Both the position numbers and the translations under genes were made by a program. 64,000 nucleotides of DNA from Alphaproteobacteria bacterium (GTDB lineage: Bacteria > Pseudomonadota > Alphaproteobacteria > RF32 > CAG-239), in contig SUUY01000003.1 in the NCBI GenBank assembly GCA_015062285.1, positions 62,001-126,000 of the forward strand. The letters are read 5' to 3'. How positions within the stretch are numbered: position 1 is the first letter of the stretch; every line of letters begins with the position of its first letter. The notes beneath the pieces are model-generated. The model was not told where the DNA came from. It searched no databases and worked only from the letters and a program-made list of their open reading frames with translations. Positions 1 through 9,900 of the stretch are shown here, one piece after another.

Positions 1-1
1 A

Positions 2-406
2 GATGTTCAGCCTGAAGATTTGCTCAAATTCGGTCTTATACCGGAATTTGTTGGCCGTTTACCGATTATCGCTACTCTTGGCGATTTGAACGAGGATGCT
101 TTGGTTAAGGTTTTGACTGAGCCCAAAAATGCTCTTGTTAAGCAATATACATGCATGTTCGATATGGAAGGTGTAAAACTAACTTTGACTGAGGGGGCTT
201 TGCGAGCAGTAGCCAAAAAGGCCATTGAACGCAAAACAGGAGCTCGCGGATTGCGTGCAATCATGGAAGATACATTGCTGGAGCTTATGTATGAAATTCC
301 GGATAAGAAAGATGTTGTTGAAATTATCATTGATGAAAATGTTATCAACGATAAAAAAGCGCCTAAGTTTGTGCTAAACAAAAAAACAAGCAAAAAAGCA
401 TCATAG
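2..406 (+). CDS. clpX: ATP-dependent Clp protease ATP-binding subunit ClpX, C-terminal part
   Basis: The gene enters from outside the window; the readable part begins [20 protein letters not shown], the conserved ClpX segment after Walker B. ClpX is the AAA+ unfoldase that feeds substrates to ClpP in the cytoplasm. The sensor-2 motif [11 protein letters not shown] near residue 80 of this fragment and the acidic Lys-rich tail are normal for the family. About 134 residues are present and the stop is intact. A hairpin terminator follows. lon, a frequent downstream neighbour of clpX, is not here; pagP follows instead. Confidence 0.95.
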   Translation, partial: DVQPEDLLKFGLIPEFVGRLPIIATLGDLNEDALVKVLTEPKNALVKQYTCMFDMEGVKLTLTEGALRAVAKKAIERKTGARGLRAIMEDTLLELMYEIPDKKDVVEIIIDENVINDKKAPKFVLNKKTSKKAS

Positions 407-422
407 ATTATGAATTTGTTAT

Positions 423-453
423 AAACCGCTTTGGTGCAAATCAGGGCGGTTTT
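423..453 (+). terminator. Intrinsic terminator after clpX
   Basis: AAACCGC (423-429) pairs with GCGGTTT (446-452); the T-tract is short, so this is a moderate terminator. Confidence 0.5.
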
Positions 454-537
454 CTCATTTGAATATGGAAAGTTGATTGTTGAATATTATATAATTATTA
501 TAATAGAAAAATTGTATATATAAGAAGTTTAAAAGAC

Positions 538-1095
538 ATGAAGAAGTATCTCATCACAATATTAGCATCATTCATTTTTGCCGCACCATCCAAAGCCGGC
601 ATACAAGAATATTGGCAACAGTTAAAACAAGATATTGCTCAAACATGGAAATCTGATAATTATGATTTGTATGTTCCTTTATACGCATGGCACAACCGCC
701 TTACATATGATCAAGAACATATCGATAAATACAATGAAAATCCATGGGGACTTGGTTTTGGTAAGTCAGTACAAGGGGGTAATAATACCTGGCATAGTTT
801 GTATGCTATGGTATTTAAGGATTCAAATGATCACCCGGAAACTTTTATTGGTTATGCATGGCTGAAAAATTGGGACATCAATGATAATCCGGACTTAAAA
901 GTCGGTTTAGGATACACATTGGGCGTTACTCAGAGAGTGGAATGGTATTTTCTTCCTGTTCCGGCTCCTCTGCCGATTGCCAGTGTTTCATACAAAGATA
1001 TTGCTTTACAGGCAGCCTATGTTCCGGGAGTAAAAAATGATGGTAACGTGTTGTTTGTTTGGACGAAAATACCATTAAATCACTTGAATGATTGA
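538..1095 (+). CDS. pagP: Lipid A palmitoyltransferase PagP (outer-membrane beta-barrel)
   Basis: PagP moves a palmitoyl chain from a phospholipid to lipid A in the outer membrane. Residues 1-20 form a signal peptide ending PSKA. The mature part follows E. coli PagP closely: DIAQTW then YDLYVPLYAWHNRLTYD, YNENPWGLGFG, LYAMVFKDSNDH, LGLGYT-like and AYVPGVKNDGNV segments. The three catalytic residues known from E. coli (His, Asp, Ser) correspond to His52, Asp95 and Ser96. Length 185 aa is normal. It stands alone between two terminator-like regions, and the ribosome site is weak. PagP is best known from enterobacteria and a few other pathogens, so its presence here may reflect transfer. Confidence 0.93.
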   Translation: MKKYLITILASFIFAAPSKAGIQEYWQQLKQDIAQTWKSDNYDLYVPLYAWHNRLTYDQEHIDKYNENPWGLGFGKSVQGGNNTWHSLYAMVFKDSNDHPETFIGYAWLKNWDINDNPDLKVGLGYTLGVTQRVEWYFLPVPAPLPIASVSYKDIALQAAYVPGVKNDGNVLFVWTKIPLNHLND

Positions 1096-1188
1096 CAAAA
1101 AAGTGCAAAAAAACCCAAAAAAACACTTGCTTTTTTTAAAAAATCTGTTAATCAGTAGGTCTAATTTAAATTTTAGTTAGAGGAAAAA

Positions 1189-2067
1189 ATGGCTGAAATT
1201 AAAACTTTTTATCCGCAAAAAACAGTCAAAATCGGCAATTTTGAAATAGGAAATGAATTGCCGTTGTCTCTTTTGTGTGGTCCATGTCAGATAGAAAGTC
1301 GCCAACATGCAATAGATATATGTGGTGCTATGTCTGAACTTACAAACAAACTTGGTATGAACTATGTATTTAAGGCTTCTTTCGATAAGGCTAATCGTAC
1401 CTCTATTAACGGAGCACGTGGTGTCGGTATGGAAGAAGGCATGCGTACCTTTGATGAAATTAAAAAACTTTATAACAATATTCCAATTGTAACCGATATT
1501 CACGAAGTTTGGCAGTGTGAAGAAGTTGCTAAACATGTTGATATGTTACAAATTCCGGCCTTTTTGTGTCGCCAAACAGATTTGGTGGTTGCAGCTGCCA
1601 AAACCGGCAAAATTGTAAATGTAAAAAAAGGCCAATTTTTGGCTCCTTGGGATGTTACTAATATTGTTAAGAAGGTAACCGACAGCGGCAACGAAAATGT
1701 ATGCATTACCGAGCGTGGAACATCGTTTGGCTACAATACATTGGTTGTAGATATGCGTGGTTTTCCGCAAATGGCTCAAGCAACAGGTTGTCCGGTTATT
1801 TTTGATGCTACTCACTCTGTACAGCAACCGGGAGGCCACGGTTCTTCTACCGGTGGTCAACGTGAATTTGCTCCGGTTTTGGCTCGTGCAGCCGTTGCTG
1901 TTGGTGTTGCATCTGTGTTTATCGAAACTCACGAAAATCCAGACAAAGCATTGTCTGATGGCCCGAATACCATAGCTCTAAGCGATATGGAAGGCGTATT
2001 AAGCGAGCTTATGGAACACGATGCTATTGCCAAGAAAAACAAACTAAAAAAGGCAATTGCAGTATAA
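1189..2067 (+). CDS. kdsA: 3-deoxy-8-phosphooctulonate (KDO-8-P) synthase
   Basis: Condenses phosphoenolpyruvate and arabinose-5-phosphate to KDO-8-phosphate, the committed step to the LPS inner-core sugar KDO. Family motifs are complete: KASFDKANRTS near residue 62, PAFLCRQTDL, NVKKGQF, FDATHSVQ and IETHENPDKA. The N-terminal motif LLCGPCQIES carries Cys33 where metal-independent enzymes such as E. coli's have Asn, so this belongs to the metal-dependent class. 292 aa. Start chosen by the GAGGA ribosome site seven bases upstream. A strong terminator follows, so it is probably monocistronic. Confidence 0.96.
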   Translation: MAEIKTFYPQKTVKIGNFEIGNELPLSLLCGPCQIESRQHAIDICGAMSELTNKLGMNYVFKASFDKANRTSINGARGVGMEEGMRTFDEIKKLYNNIPIVTDIHEVWQCEEVAKHVDMLQIPAFLCRQTDLVVAAAKTGKIVNVKKGQFLAPWDVTNIVKKVTDSGNENVCITERGTSFGYNTLVVDMRGFPQMAQATGCPVIFDATHSVQQPGGHGSSTGGQREFAPVLARAAVAVGVASVFIETHENPDKALSDGPNTIALSDMEGVLSELMEHDAIAKKNKLKKAIAV

Positions 2068-2090
2068 TAAATCAAATAATAAAAAACAAA

Positions 2091-2123
2091 AAAACAGGCT
2101 AGGGAAACCCTGCCTGTTTTTTT
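2091..2123 (+). terminator. Intrinsic terminator after kdsA
   Basis: AAAACAGGC and AGGG (2091-2104) pair with CCCT and GCCTGTTTT (2108-2120), three-base loop, followed by a T run. Confidence 0.85.
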
Positions 2124-2244
2124 GTAATCTTTTGCTTGCTAAAAGCTTATTAAATATAGGCACTAGCTGATTGAAAATGTGTCTGCAAGATTGTTATGGT
2201 TAACATGAAATATCTAATTAATTACAACAAGGAGATAAGATGAA

Positions 2245-2832
2245 ATGTACCCAAGATACAGATCAAAGTCAGGTTATTATATTGACGATGATGATATAGA
2301 CAGCTACGGCGTCGATCATAAAAACTTTTCTACTCGAGATGAACTTGAATATCAAATGGCTCGTCAAGAAAAAGAAAATGAATTTGCAAACCAAAATAAT
2401 ATAAATAAAGAGATTGAACCAAAGTATTGGGAAACTGCACAGGAGGGAAAACAAGTTTTTAATAATGTTGTTAATGAGGAAGGAAATACATCACCTGAAA
2501 ATCAAAATATATATGATTATGCAAATTCGGCAATTAAAGGGGGAATGAATTTAGTAAAAAACTATTTACCAATACGTAATATGAATGCAACAGATAAATA
2601 CAAACATGCTCTTATGAATTGTCAGGCTTCTCAATATGGAAAAGGAGGTGCTGATATGGTTAATTTAGCTTCAAATATAAAGGAAACTTATGATATAGTT
2701 AAAGGTATTAATAGTATTGACAGTAGCCAAGGAGATCAGTATGCTAACAAAATAGGTAGATTAATGGGTACAAAGTATCCTAATGAGGATTGTGATGAAC
2801 TTATTAAAAGGTATATTAAAAAATTTTGGTAG
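2245..2832 (+). CDS. Uncharacterised protein with a HAxxN...DxxANxxGRxxG pattern
   Basis: 195 aa, soluble, no signal peptide. The first 95 residues are Tyr/Asp/Gln-rich and probably disordered. The C-terminal half contains DKYKHALMNC, then GDQYANKIGRLMG about 55 residues later. This spacing of HA, N, an Asp-Asn pair and GR resembles DUF6973-like domains that occur at the C-terminus of polymorphic toxins; that assignment is my inference and remote. A good ribosome site (AAGGAG) supports the start at 2245; an ATG five bases earlier opens only a 19-codon frame. A small membrane protein overlaps its 3' end. Composition is AT-rich, typical of accessory genes. Confidence 0.7.
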   Translation: MYPRYRSKSGYYIDDDDIDSYGVDHKNFSTRDELEYQMARQEKENEFANQNNINKEIEPKYWETAQEGKQVFNNVVNEEGNTSPENQNIYDYANSAIKGGMNLVKNYLPIRNMNATDKYKHALMNCQASQYGKGGADMVNLASNIKETYDIVKGINSIDSSQGDQYANKIGRLMGTKYPNEDCDELIKRYIKKFW

Positions 2833-2998
2833 AATAACAAAAAAGATTATACATTTTTGGGCAATTTTAGTTTTACTATTTCTTAGTTACCTTATTTTTG
2901 AGTTTATGAAATATTATTACTACGATGGTCCTAAATTTATTGAAAAATGTGTGTCTGAAGGATATTCAAAAAGTTTTTGCCAAAATCAATTTTATTGA
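2795..2998 (+). CDS. Small single-pass membrane protein overlapping the preceding gene
   Basis: 67 aa when started at the ATG preceded by GAGGA (2785-2789); a longer frame opens at 2783. It overlaps the upstream gene by 38 bases in another frame, which suggests translational coupling. Residues ~20-43 (IIHFWAILVLLFLSYLIFEF) form one transmembrane helix after a basic N-terminus, followed by a short tail with two Cys. Family not recognised. The arrangement large-soluble plus small-membrane partner is reminiscent of effector/immunity pairs, but nothing in the sequence proves it. Confidence 0.6.
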   Translation: MNLLKGILKNFGRITKKIIHFWAILVLLFLSYLIFEFMKYYYYDGPKFIEKCVSEGYSKSFCQNQFY

Positions 2999-3005
2999 AG
3001 ATAGT

Positions 3006-3046
3006 AAGTAAAACACCACCGAAGTAATTCAGAGGTGTTTTACTTT
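3006..3046 (+). terminator. Perfect 12-bp hairpin after the small membrane protein gene
   Basis: AAGTAAAACACC (3006-3017) pairs exactly with GGTGTTTTACTT (3034-3045). The 16-base loop is long and the following T-tract is poor, so it may be a terminator or an mRNA 3' end protector. Confidence 0.6.
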
Positions 3047-3129
3047 GATAAAGTCTAATAAGTATATAAATTTGCATTTTAAGAAAAATAAACCTATTTA
3101 TAAATAAACAAAACAAAGGATTTATTTAA

Positions 3130-3585
3130 ATGGAAGATTATTTATTACCGTCCAAATCTGAACGTAAATTAGTGGCACTGTTTCGACAATCAACATTATT
3201 ACAACAAGATAAGAAATTGCAAAATGAAATTGTTGTTTGGGCAAAAAGTATGCTTGCAGAGGCTCGAGAAGAATGGCAAGATATACATGCCACTACTGTA
3301 AAATCAATCATTAAGAGCCATAACAAAATGAAGGCAATTAAAGGGGCTAAAACAAGAGATAAAAAATATGCTTCGTTTCGAGCTGAATTTGCATCCTTGC
3401 AAAAACAATATTATCAAAAAGCACTTCAAGACGGTTATAAATTGACGGCTAATTGGTTTGTTACTTGGTTTTTAATACATAAATCATCTGAAATTGAAAT
3501 ACCATATGTAAAACAAAATCAAAAAAATAAATTAATTCAATTAGCTCAAGCTAATAATAGAGAGTTTAAAAAGCTTTTTGTTTGA
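3130..3585 (+). CDS. Uncharacterised 151-aa helical protein
   Basis: Not recognised. The protein is basic, rich in Lys and Gln, and predicted largely helical with no signal peptide or transmembrane segment. The segment EAREEWQDIHATTVKSIIKSH and the motif TANWFVTWFLIH in the last third are the most distinctive parts. An AAAGGA ribosome site lies 11 bases before the ATG. It sits between a hairpin and recO, with recO starting 33 bases after its stop, so the two may share a transcript. Confidence 0.6.
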   Translation: MEDYLLPSKSERKLVALFRQSTLLQQDKKLQNEIVVWAKSMLAEAREEWQDIHATTVKSIIKSHNKMKAIKGAKTRDKKYASFRAEFASLQKQYYQKALQDGYKLTANWFVTWFLIHKSSEIEIPYVKQNQKNKLIQLAQANNREFKKLFV

Positions 3586-3618
3586 CCTTTTGTTCATAAT
3601 GTACTAGCTTAATTTATT

Positions 3619-4329
3619 ATGAATTTTAGTGACGAAGGATATATAATCAATATACGCAAACACGGGGAGCGTTCGCTCATTCTAACCGTGTTGACACAAG
3701 CTCATGGCAAAGTTATCGGTTATGCCAAGAACTGTCTTTCTAAAAAGAATTTATCAACATATCAACTTGGAAACCATATCAAAATAGATGCATATTCACG
3801 TCTTGATGAAAATATGCTTTCCCTAAAAGTTGAACTCATATATCCTAAGGCAGTTTCTTTTATGCAAGATGAACAACGCCTTCATGCACTTAGTTCATTT
3901 TGTGCATTATCAAATATCTGCATGCCTGAACTGCAAGATATTGAGAAATTTTATTCTAGGGTGTCTGAATTTTTTAATCTTATAGATGAAGATGGTTGGC
4001 TAACACATTATTCTTGCTTTGAATTTTATTTGTTGGAGTTTTTAGGCGTGGGGCTTGATATAACCAAATGCTCGGTTTCAGGTACAACCGAAAATTTGGC
4101 TTATATTTCTCCAAAAACCGGAAAGTCAGTATGTGCCGAAGTAGGAGAACCATATAAAAATAGGCTCTATCTTTATCCGCATTTTATTTTTGATAAATCC
4201 CTTTCTCCAACCCGAGAAGAACTGCGAGATTGTCTAAAAATGACAGGTTTTTTCCTCAATAAAAACTTTTTTGTTGTCAATGGCTTGAAATTTCCTGAAT
4301 GCCGTGATATTCTCGCCAACATTGTATAA
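3619..4329 (+). CDS. recO: DNA repair protein RecO
   Basis: RecO loads RecA on SSB-coated DNA in the RecFOR gap-repair pathway. The N-terminal OB-fold is readable (DEGYIINIRKHGERSLILTV, then HGKVIGYAKN), followed by the helical domain with the typical aromatic run YSCFEFYLLEFLGVGLD near residue 140. The Cys cluster that binds zinc in some RecO proteins is not clearly complete. 236 aa is normal. No strong ribosome site precedes the ATG. parC begins 51 bases downstream. Confidence 0.9.
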   Translation: MNFSDEGYIINIRKHGERSLILTVLTQAHGKVIGYAKNCLSKKNLSTYQLGNHIKIDAYSRLDENMLSLKVELIYPKAVSFMQDEQRLHALSSFCALSNICMPELQDIEKFYSRVSEFFNLIDEDGWLTHYSCFEFYLLEFLGVGLDITKCSVSGTTENLAYISPKTGKSVCAEVGEPYKNRLYLYPHFIFDKSLSPTREELRDCLKMTGFFLNKNFFVVNGLKFPECRDILANIV

Positions 4330-4380
4330 TAGTTATTTTCGGGCAAAATACCGAATTTTTATAGTGTTTAGGAAGTTAGA

Positions 4381-6603
4381 ATGGCAGAAATAGAAGAAAG
4401 AATCAAAACAGTTGCTATGGCTGAAGAGCTAAGTTCGCGCTATTTGTCATATGCAATGTCCACCATTGTATCTCGTTCTTTGCCCGATGTTAGAGACGGC
4501 TTAAAACCTGTTCACCGTCGTCTTATGTTTGCAATGCGTCAGTTGCACTTAGACCCTAAGTCCGGATTTAAGAAGTGTGCCAGAGTTGTGGGCGATGTTA
4601 TCGGTAAGTATCACCCTCATGGCGATAGTGCAGTATATCAGGCAATGGCCAGATTAGCTCAAGATTTTTCTGTTCGTTATCCTTTGGTTGACGGGCAGGG
4701 AAACTTTGGTAATATTGACGGAGATGGCCCTGCTGCCATGCGTTATACTGAGGCTCGATTGACCGAGTTTGCCATTGCACTTATGGAGGGTTTGAATGAT
4801 GATGCCGTCGACTTTAGAGATACCTATGATGGCGAAGAATGTGAACCGGTGGTAATGCCGGCAGCAGTACCGAATCTGCTTTGCAATGGTACATCGGGTA
4901 TTGCCGTAGGTATGGCTACCAATATTCCGCCTCATAATCTCTCTGAAGTTTGTGATGCTCTGCTTTTGCTTATCGATAAACCTGATGTTGAAATAGAACC
5001 TTTGGTAAGAAGATTAAAAGGTCCTGATTTCCCAACCGGAGGAGTTATTGTCGATAAGTTTTCTACAATTTTAGATGCCTATAAACAAGGACGAGGAAAT
5101 TTCCGGATCAGAGCTAAGTGGGAAAAAGAAGATTTGGGAATGGGACAATATCAAATTGTTGTTACCGAAATTCCGTATCAGGTTGTAAAATCTAAGTTAA
5201 TTGAAAAGATTGCTCAGCTTCTGGTTGATAAAAAAGTTCCGCTTTTGGCCGATGTCAGAGATGAATCTGCACAAGATATACGCATTGTGTTAGAGCCCAA
5301 AAATCGCAATGTCGATGCCAATATGCTTATGGAGTTATTGTTTAAGCAAACTGAGCTTGAGAGTAAATTTGCTTTAAACATGAATGTATTAGACTCTGAC
5401 GGTGTACCAAGAGTTATGAGTATAAAAGAGGTTTTGGGCGAATATTTGCATCACCGTTTGCATGTTTTGGAACGCCGTTCTAATTATCGTTTGCAAAAGA
5501 TAAATGCTCGCTTAGAAATTCTTTCCGGATATTTGATTGCTTATTTGAATTTAGATGAAATCATTCGCATCATTAGAGAAGAAGATGAGCCTAAAGTTGT
5601 GATGATGAAAAAGTTTGGTCTAACCGATAATCAAGCCGAAGCCATACTTAATATGAAACTCCGCAGTTTACGCAAGCTTGAAGAAAGTGAAATCAAACAA
5701 GAATATGATGATTTGAGCGCCGAAAAAGGCTCATTGGAAGCTTTGTTGGCAGATGAGAATTTGCGTTGGCAAAAAGTTGCCGAAGAAGTAAAATACGTGC
5801 GTGAAAAATTCGGCAAAAAGACAGCTTTAGGGCGTCGTCGTACCGAATTTGCCGAAGTTGCCGATGATATAGAGATTTCTATAGAAGCTTTGGTTGAAAA
5901 AGAACCCATAACTGTTATTCTTTCACAAAAGGGCTGGATCCGTTGTACCAAAGGACACAACCCATTAAACGATGAATTTAAGTTTAAAGATGATGATGCA
6001 TTGTTAATGGCGATTCATGCTCAAACAACAGATAAAATTGTGTTGTTGGATAATTCGGGTAAGTTCTTTAATGTGGCCGCATCTGAGATTCCGAGTGGCA
6101 GGGGATTTGGTCAACCGTTGCGTTTGATGATTGATCTCGGCAACAATGATCATATTGTTGATATGTTTGTTTTTGATTCTAAGGCCAAGTATCTTATTGC
6201 TTCAAATAGCGGCAGAGGTTTTATTGTTGATGAAAACCACATAATTGCTCAAACTCGCAATGGTCGCAAGATTATGAATGTGGGGCAAGGTGAATGTGTT
6301 GCATTTTGCAAAAAAATGACCGGAGATATGGTTGCCACCATTGGCGATAATCGCAAATTATTGGTATTCAAGGCAGAAGAAATTCCCACAATGGCGAGAG
6401 GCCACGGTGTTTTATTGCAAAAATACAAGGACGGAGGCTTATCTGATATTCAAATTTTTAATGAGGCCGAAGGATTTACTTATACCAGAGCCGGTGGCAC
6501 CAAGACTGAAACCGAGCTGTTGACATGGCTAGGACACCGAGCTCAAGTCGGTAAACTTGCTCCATTCGGTTTTCCTAAGAGTAACAAGTTTTTGAAAGAT
6601 TAG
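4381..6603 (+). CDS. parC: DNA topoisomerase IV subunit A
   Basis: With ParE it decatenates daughter chromosomes. The breakage-reunion domain fills residues 1 to ~480, with catalytic Tyr122 in [10 protein letters not shown]; the C-terminal beta-pinwheel is the short ParC type, not the longer GyrA type, and no GyrA box is seen. The quinolone-resistance segment reads [12 protein letters not shown]: Ser83 is the usual sensitive residue, while the acidic position four residues on is Gln87. 740 aa. Start supported by GGAAG. A 59-codon gene begins two bases after the stop. Confidence 0.95.
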   Translation: MAEIEERIKTVAMAEELSSRYLSYAMSTIVSRSLPDVRDGLKPVHRRLMFAMRQLHLDPKSGFKKCARVVGDVIGKYHPHGDSAVYQAMARLAQDFSVRYPLVDGQGNFGNIDGDGPAAMRYTEARLTEFAIALMEGLNDDAVDFRDTYDGEECEPVVMPAAVPNLLCNGTSGIAVGMATNIPPHNLSEVCDALLLLIDKPDVEIEPLVRRLKGPDFPTGGVIVDKFSTILDAYKQGRGNFRIRAKWEKEDLGMGQYQIVVTEIPYQVVKSKLIEKIAQLLVDKKVPLLADVRDESAQDIRIVLEPKNRNVDANMLMELLFKQTELESKFALNMNVLDSDGVPRVMSIKEVLGEYLHHRLHVLERRSNYRLQKINARLEILSGYLIAYLNLDEIIRIIREEDEPKVVMMKKFGLTDNQAEAILNMKLRSLRKLEESEIKQEYDDLSAEKGSLEALLADENLRWQKVAEEVKYVREKFGKKTALGRRRTEFAEVADDIEISIEALVEKEPITVILSQKGWIRCTKGHNPLNDEFKFKDDDALLMAIHAQTTDKIVLLDNSGKFFNVAASEIPSGRGFGQPLRLMIDLGNNDHIVDMFVFDSKAKYLIASNSGRGFIVDENHIIAQTRNGRKIMNVGQGECVAFCKKMTGDMVATIGDNRKLLVFKAEEIPTMARGHGVLLQKYKDGGLSDIQIFNEAEGFTYTRAGGTKTETELLTWLGHRAQVGKLAPFGFPKSNKFLKD

Positions 6604-6604
6604 T

Positions 6605-6784
6605 ATGCCAGAAATTTTGTTTGAATACATTCGTCAAGGTGTATATGTTAAAGTAACTGCCATTGAACCGGAAACAAGAATTGAGGCATCGGTTGTGGTT
6701 CCGGCTAGCTTGAGCCAAGAACAAATGCAACTCCAAGCTCTGCAAAAACTAAACTACATACTTCGTAAAAAAGCAGAGGAATAG
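6605..6784 (+). CDS. Small conserved alphaproteobacterial protein (DUF6898-like)
   Basis: 59 aa, starting MPEILFEYIRQGVYVKVTAI and continuing with EPETRIEASVVVPAS and a C-terminal helix LQALQKLNYILRKK. The start follows the parC stop by one base, implying translational coupling. Short proteins of this pattern (V-K-V-T-A-I-x-P-E-T, then a Leu/Arg-rich helix) are widespread in Alphaproteobacteria and annotated DUF6898; I make that link from memory. Function unknown. Too short for many gene finders, but the coupling and the family pattern make it convincing. Confidence 0.75.
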   Translation: MPEILFEYIRQGVYVKVTAIEPETRIEASVVVPASLSQEQMQLQALQKLNYILRKKAEE

Positions 6785-6956
6785 TATTTAGGTTCATTTA
6801 ATTTTTCAAACTATGGCCAAGTAGAGTCCGTGCGGCTTCGCACTGTGGATAACTAGGGTAAAAGCACAGTATTTGTTTCCATTTTGAAAATAATGTTTTA
6901 ATATACACTCGCCTAAGAATGGGCAGGGGAATATTATTGATTTAATGGGGAAAAAA

Positions 6957-9900
6957 ATGTCTGATAATACCGAGGCAAATCGCAAAGCCGTTTCGGCAAC
7001 TTCGCTTCCGCAATTTATGAGTGAAACAACCAGTCTGACCGAGATTGAAGAGAAACCTTCTTGGCTCAATAACAACTTGCACAAACTTATGATTAGTGTA
7101 AGTGTGATATGGTTTGGCATTGTGTTGATTTATATTACCCAATTTTTTGGTTGGGATAATTTATTTTTGATGATGCCTGATGAGTTCGGCGGTTTTTTAG
7201 CCGGTATAACTTTGCCTTTAGCAATTATTTGGGTGGTTATGGCCTACATTGACCGAGGAACATCTTTTAAGCAAGAAGCTAAATTCTTGCGAGCCTATAT
7301 GAATCAATTAGTATACCCCGAAGACGGTGCTCCCCAAACCGCCAAAGCAATGGCCGATGCCATACGTTCTCAGGTTGTTGAATTGCAAGAAGTGAGCAAA
7401 ATGGCAACTCAATATACCGAAAGAATCAAAGATGAAATCCGAGCCAATATCAATGACTTCAGCAAGCTTGTTGCCACCTTGGATAACTATTCATCAAAAA
7501 CCATTGTCGAGTTGAGTGATGGCGTTAAGTATTTGACTCAAAACTTTGAAAATGTGACAAATAAGGCTCAAAATTCGGTAGAAACGTTTTCCGGATTAAA
7601 TAAAGAATTTACTTCAGGAGCTGCAGATATTGAACAAACGTTAAATGATTTGCTTGGTAATATACTGGTAAAAATCAAAGAAATAAACTCATCGGCAAAG
7701 ATTTTAGATGATATTTCATCTCATTCTGCAAGTAATATTGAAAAAGCCAATAATGAACTTAGCAAAGCACATCAAATTACTTCTTCTAATCTTGACAGCT
7801 TGGCTCAAACCTTAGCCACACAATCTCAAAATTTGCAACAGATATCGGAAGCCGCTGTATCAAATACCGGTTTGCTTAAGAAAACATTCCTGCAAGAAAC
7901 GGATTCTCTACAAGATATCATGGGCAAACACACTACAAAATTAGAAGGTATAATTCAAAATAGTAGCGATGTTATGCGTAGTAAAGTTGATGAGATTGCT
8001 AAAAAAGCTTTGCATCAAATTGAAGCAATTAATAGTAACGTTGAAAAAGGCCTTAATGGCTTTGATATGTCTATCGACAATCAGGTTAAGAAAATAGATT
8101 CGGCTATTTCTAAAAATAATCATGACTTGACCAACTTGGTAGGATCGTTAGATAAGCATGCCGATAAAATTAACAAGAAACTTTATGAATATGGTGATAT
8201 TTTGGCTCAAGAAATAGATAAGCTAATGATTAGAGGCAATAATCTTGAAGAAAGTATCAGTATTCAGGTAAGCAATCTCAATAATATTTCTTCCGACGCC
8301 ATATCCACAATCAAAGAAGTTGATGATTCTTTAGAAAACAATATAACTTTATTGCAAAATAAAACCCAACAGGCTCACAAGGATTTAACTTCTTATATTG
8401 ATGCTGTTGAAAGCAAGACATTATCATTAAGTCAAATGAACGATGATATAATGAAAAAGATGCAAGTGTCTGCTGATAATATACAAGAAAAACATAATTA
8501 TATCAATGAGGTAATTACAGATATTTCAGAGCATATGCAAGATATGACAAATGAAATTAAATTATCAGCAGATACATTTGTATCTAAATCAGATGAAACC
8601 ATAAAGTCTATGTCAAAAGTATCTGATAAGATGCAAGAGTGCACATCATCACTGACCGAGGCAACGTCAGTTGTCGTTGCCCAAAGTCAAGTAAGTGAAG
8701 CATCATTGGCACAACAACACAAAAACATAACCTCGTCAGCATCTAGAATAGATGAGATTAAATTAGAATTCCGTCAACAAATAGAAGACCTTTCGGTAGC
8801 ATCATCTGATCTTGGCAAAGAAGCAAACCTAATTTTAGAAAAATTAAAGTCAGGTTTAAATACTATGCTTATATCGTGTAATGATGTTATTAATAAAAGT
8901 AAAGCCATTAACGATAACCTGATTGACCAAGCCAATACATTCGATACATCTGCTAATCGAACATTGGCTAAAGTAACACAGTTTGAGAATGTACTTACTA
9001 CTCAAAACCAAAACATGGAATTATTGGCGCAAAATGTTGCTGAAAACGCCACCAATATAGAAAATATACTTTCACAGCAAAACAAACAAGTAAATGAGTT
9101 ATCTTCATCTACATTGGCTGCATTTCGTAAAGCTAATGATGATTTTGAAGCTCAAAATAAAGCATTCCATACAATTTCTCGTTCTACTGCCGAATACGTT
9201 TTTGGTGTATCATCAGGACTTGATGAAAAAGCCGCCACTTTGAATAAACTATTCAAACAACAGGAAAGCGAGTTTTATAATTTCTGTGATAAGATATCTG
9301 ATAATGCCGAGAAAATGAGCAAATCATTGCGTCAGCAAGTAGGAATTATAGAACAAAGTGCTGATAAGGTATTCTCGCGTATGGTAATGTTGGAAGAAGA
9401 TACATCACGTCATACTGAAGCTGTTGTAAATAGTAGCCACAAGTCAATAGACAGACTTATGGAGATAGAAGCAATGGTTGGTAACAAGAATGAAATTATC
9501 AAAAAAATGGCAGATGAAGTGGCATCAAATCTTGAAAATGTTTCTTCCAAACTGCAAGATAATGTCCAATCATTTGGAACTATCACCCAAAACATCAGCG
9601 AAAAAGCATCTATGGCAACAGATAGTCTTATTGAAAGTTGTAATCATTTGCAAGTTGCAGAAAATGATCTGAGCAATACAACGCTTAATGTCAGTCGCAT
9701 ATTAGAAGAACAATCAAAAAATATTGATATTGCAATGGTTAAGGCTAAAAATCAGCACGAAGACATTAATAATATGCTTATCAGCCAAATAGAAAATATG
9801 ACTGATGCGGCAAACACTTTGTCGACTCAAAGCAGGCTGGCGGAAGCATCATTGGCACAACAATACAAATATCTTACTGATACTGTAACTAATGTTGCGC

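Noticed and set aside
4381-6603. GyrA instead of ParC
   Set aside because: The short C-terminal domain, no visible GyrA box and 740-aa length fit ParC.
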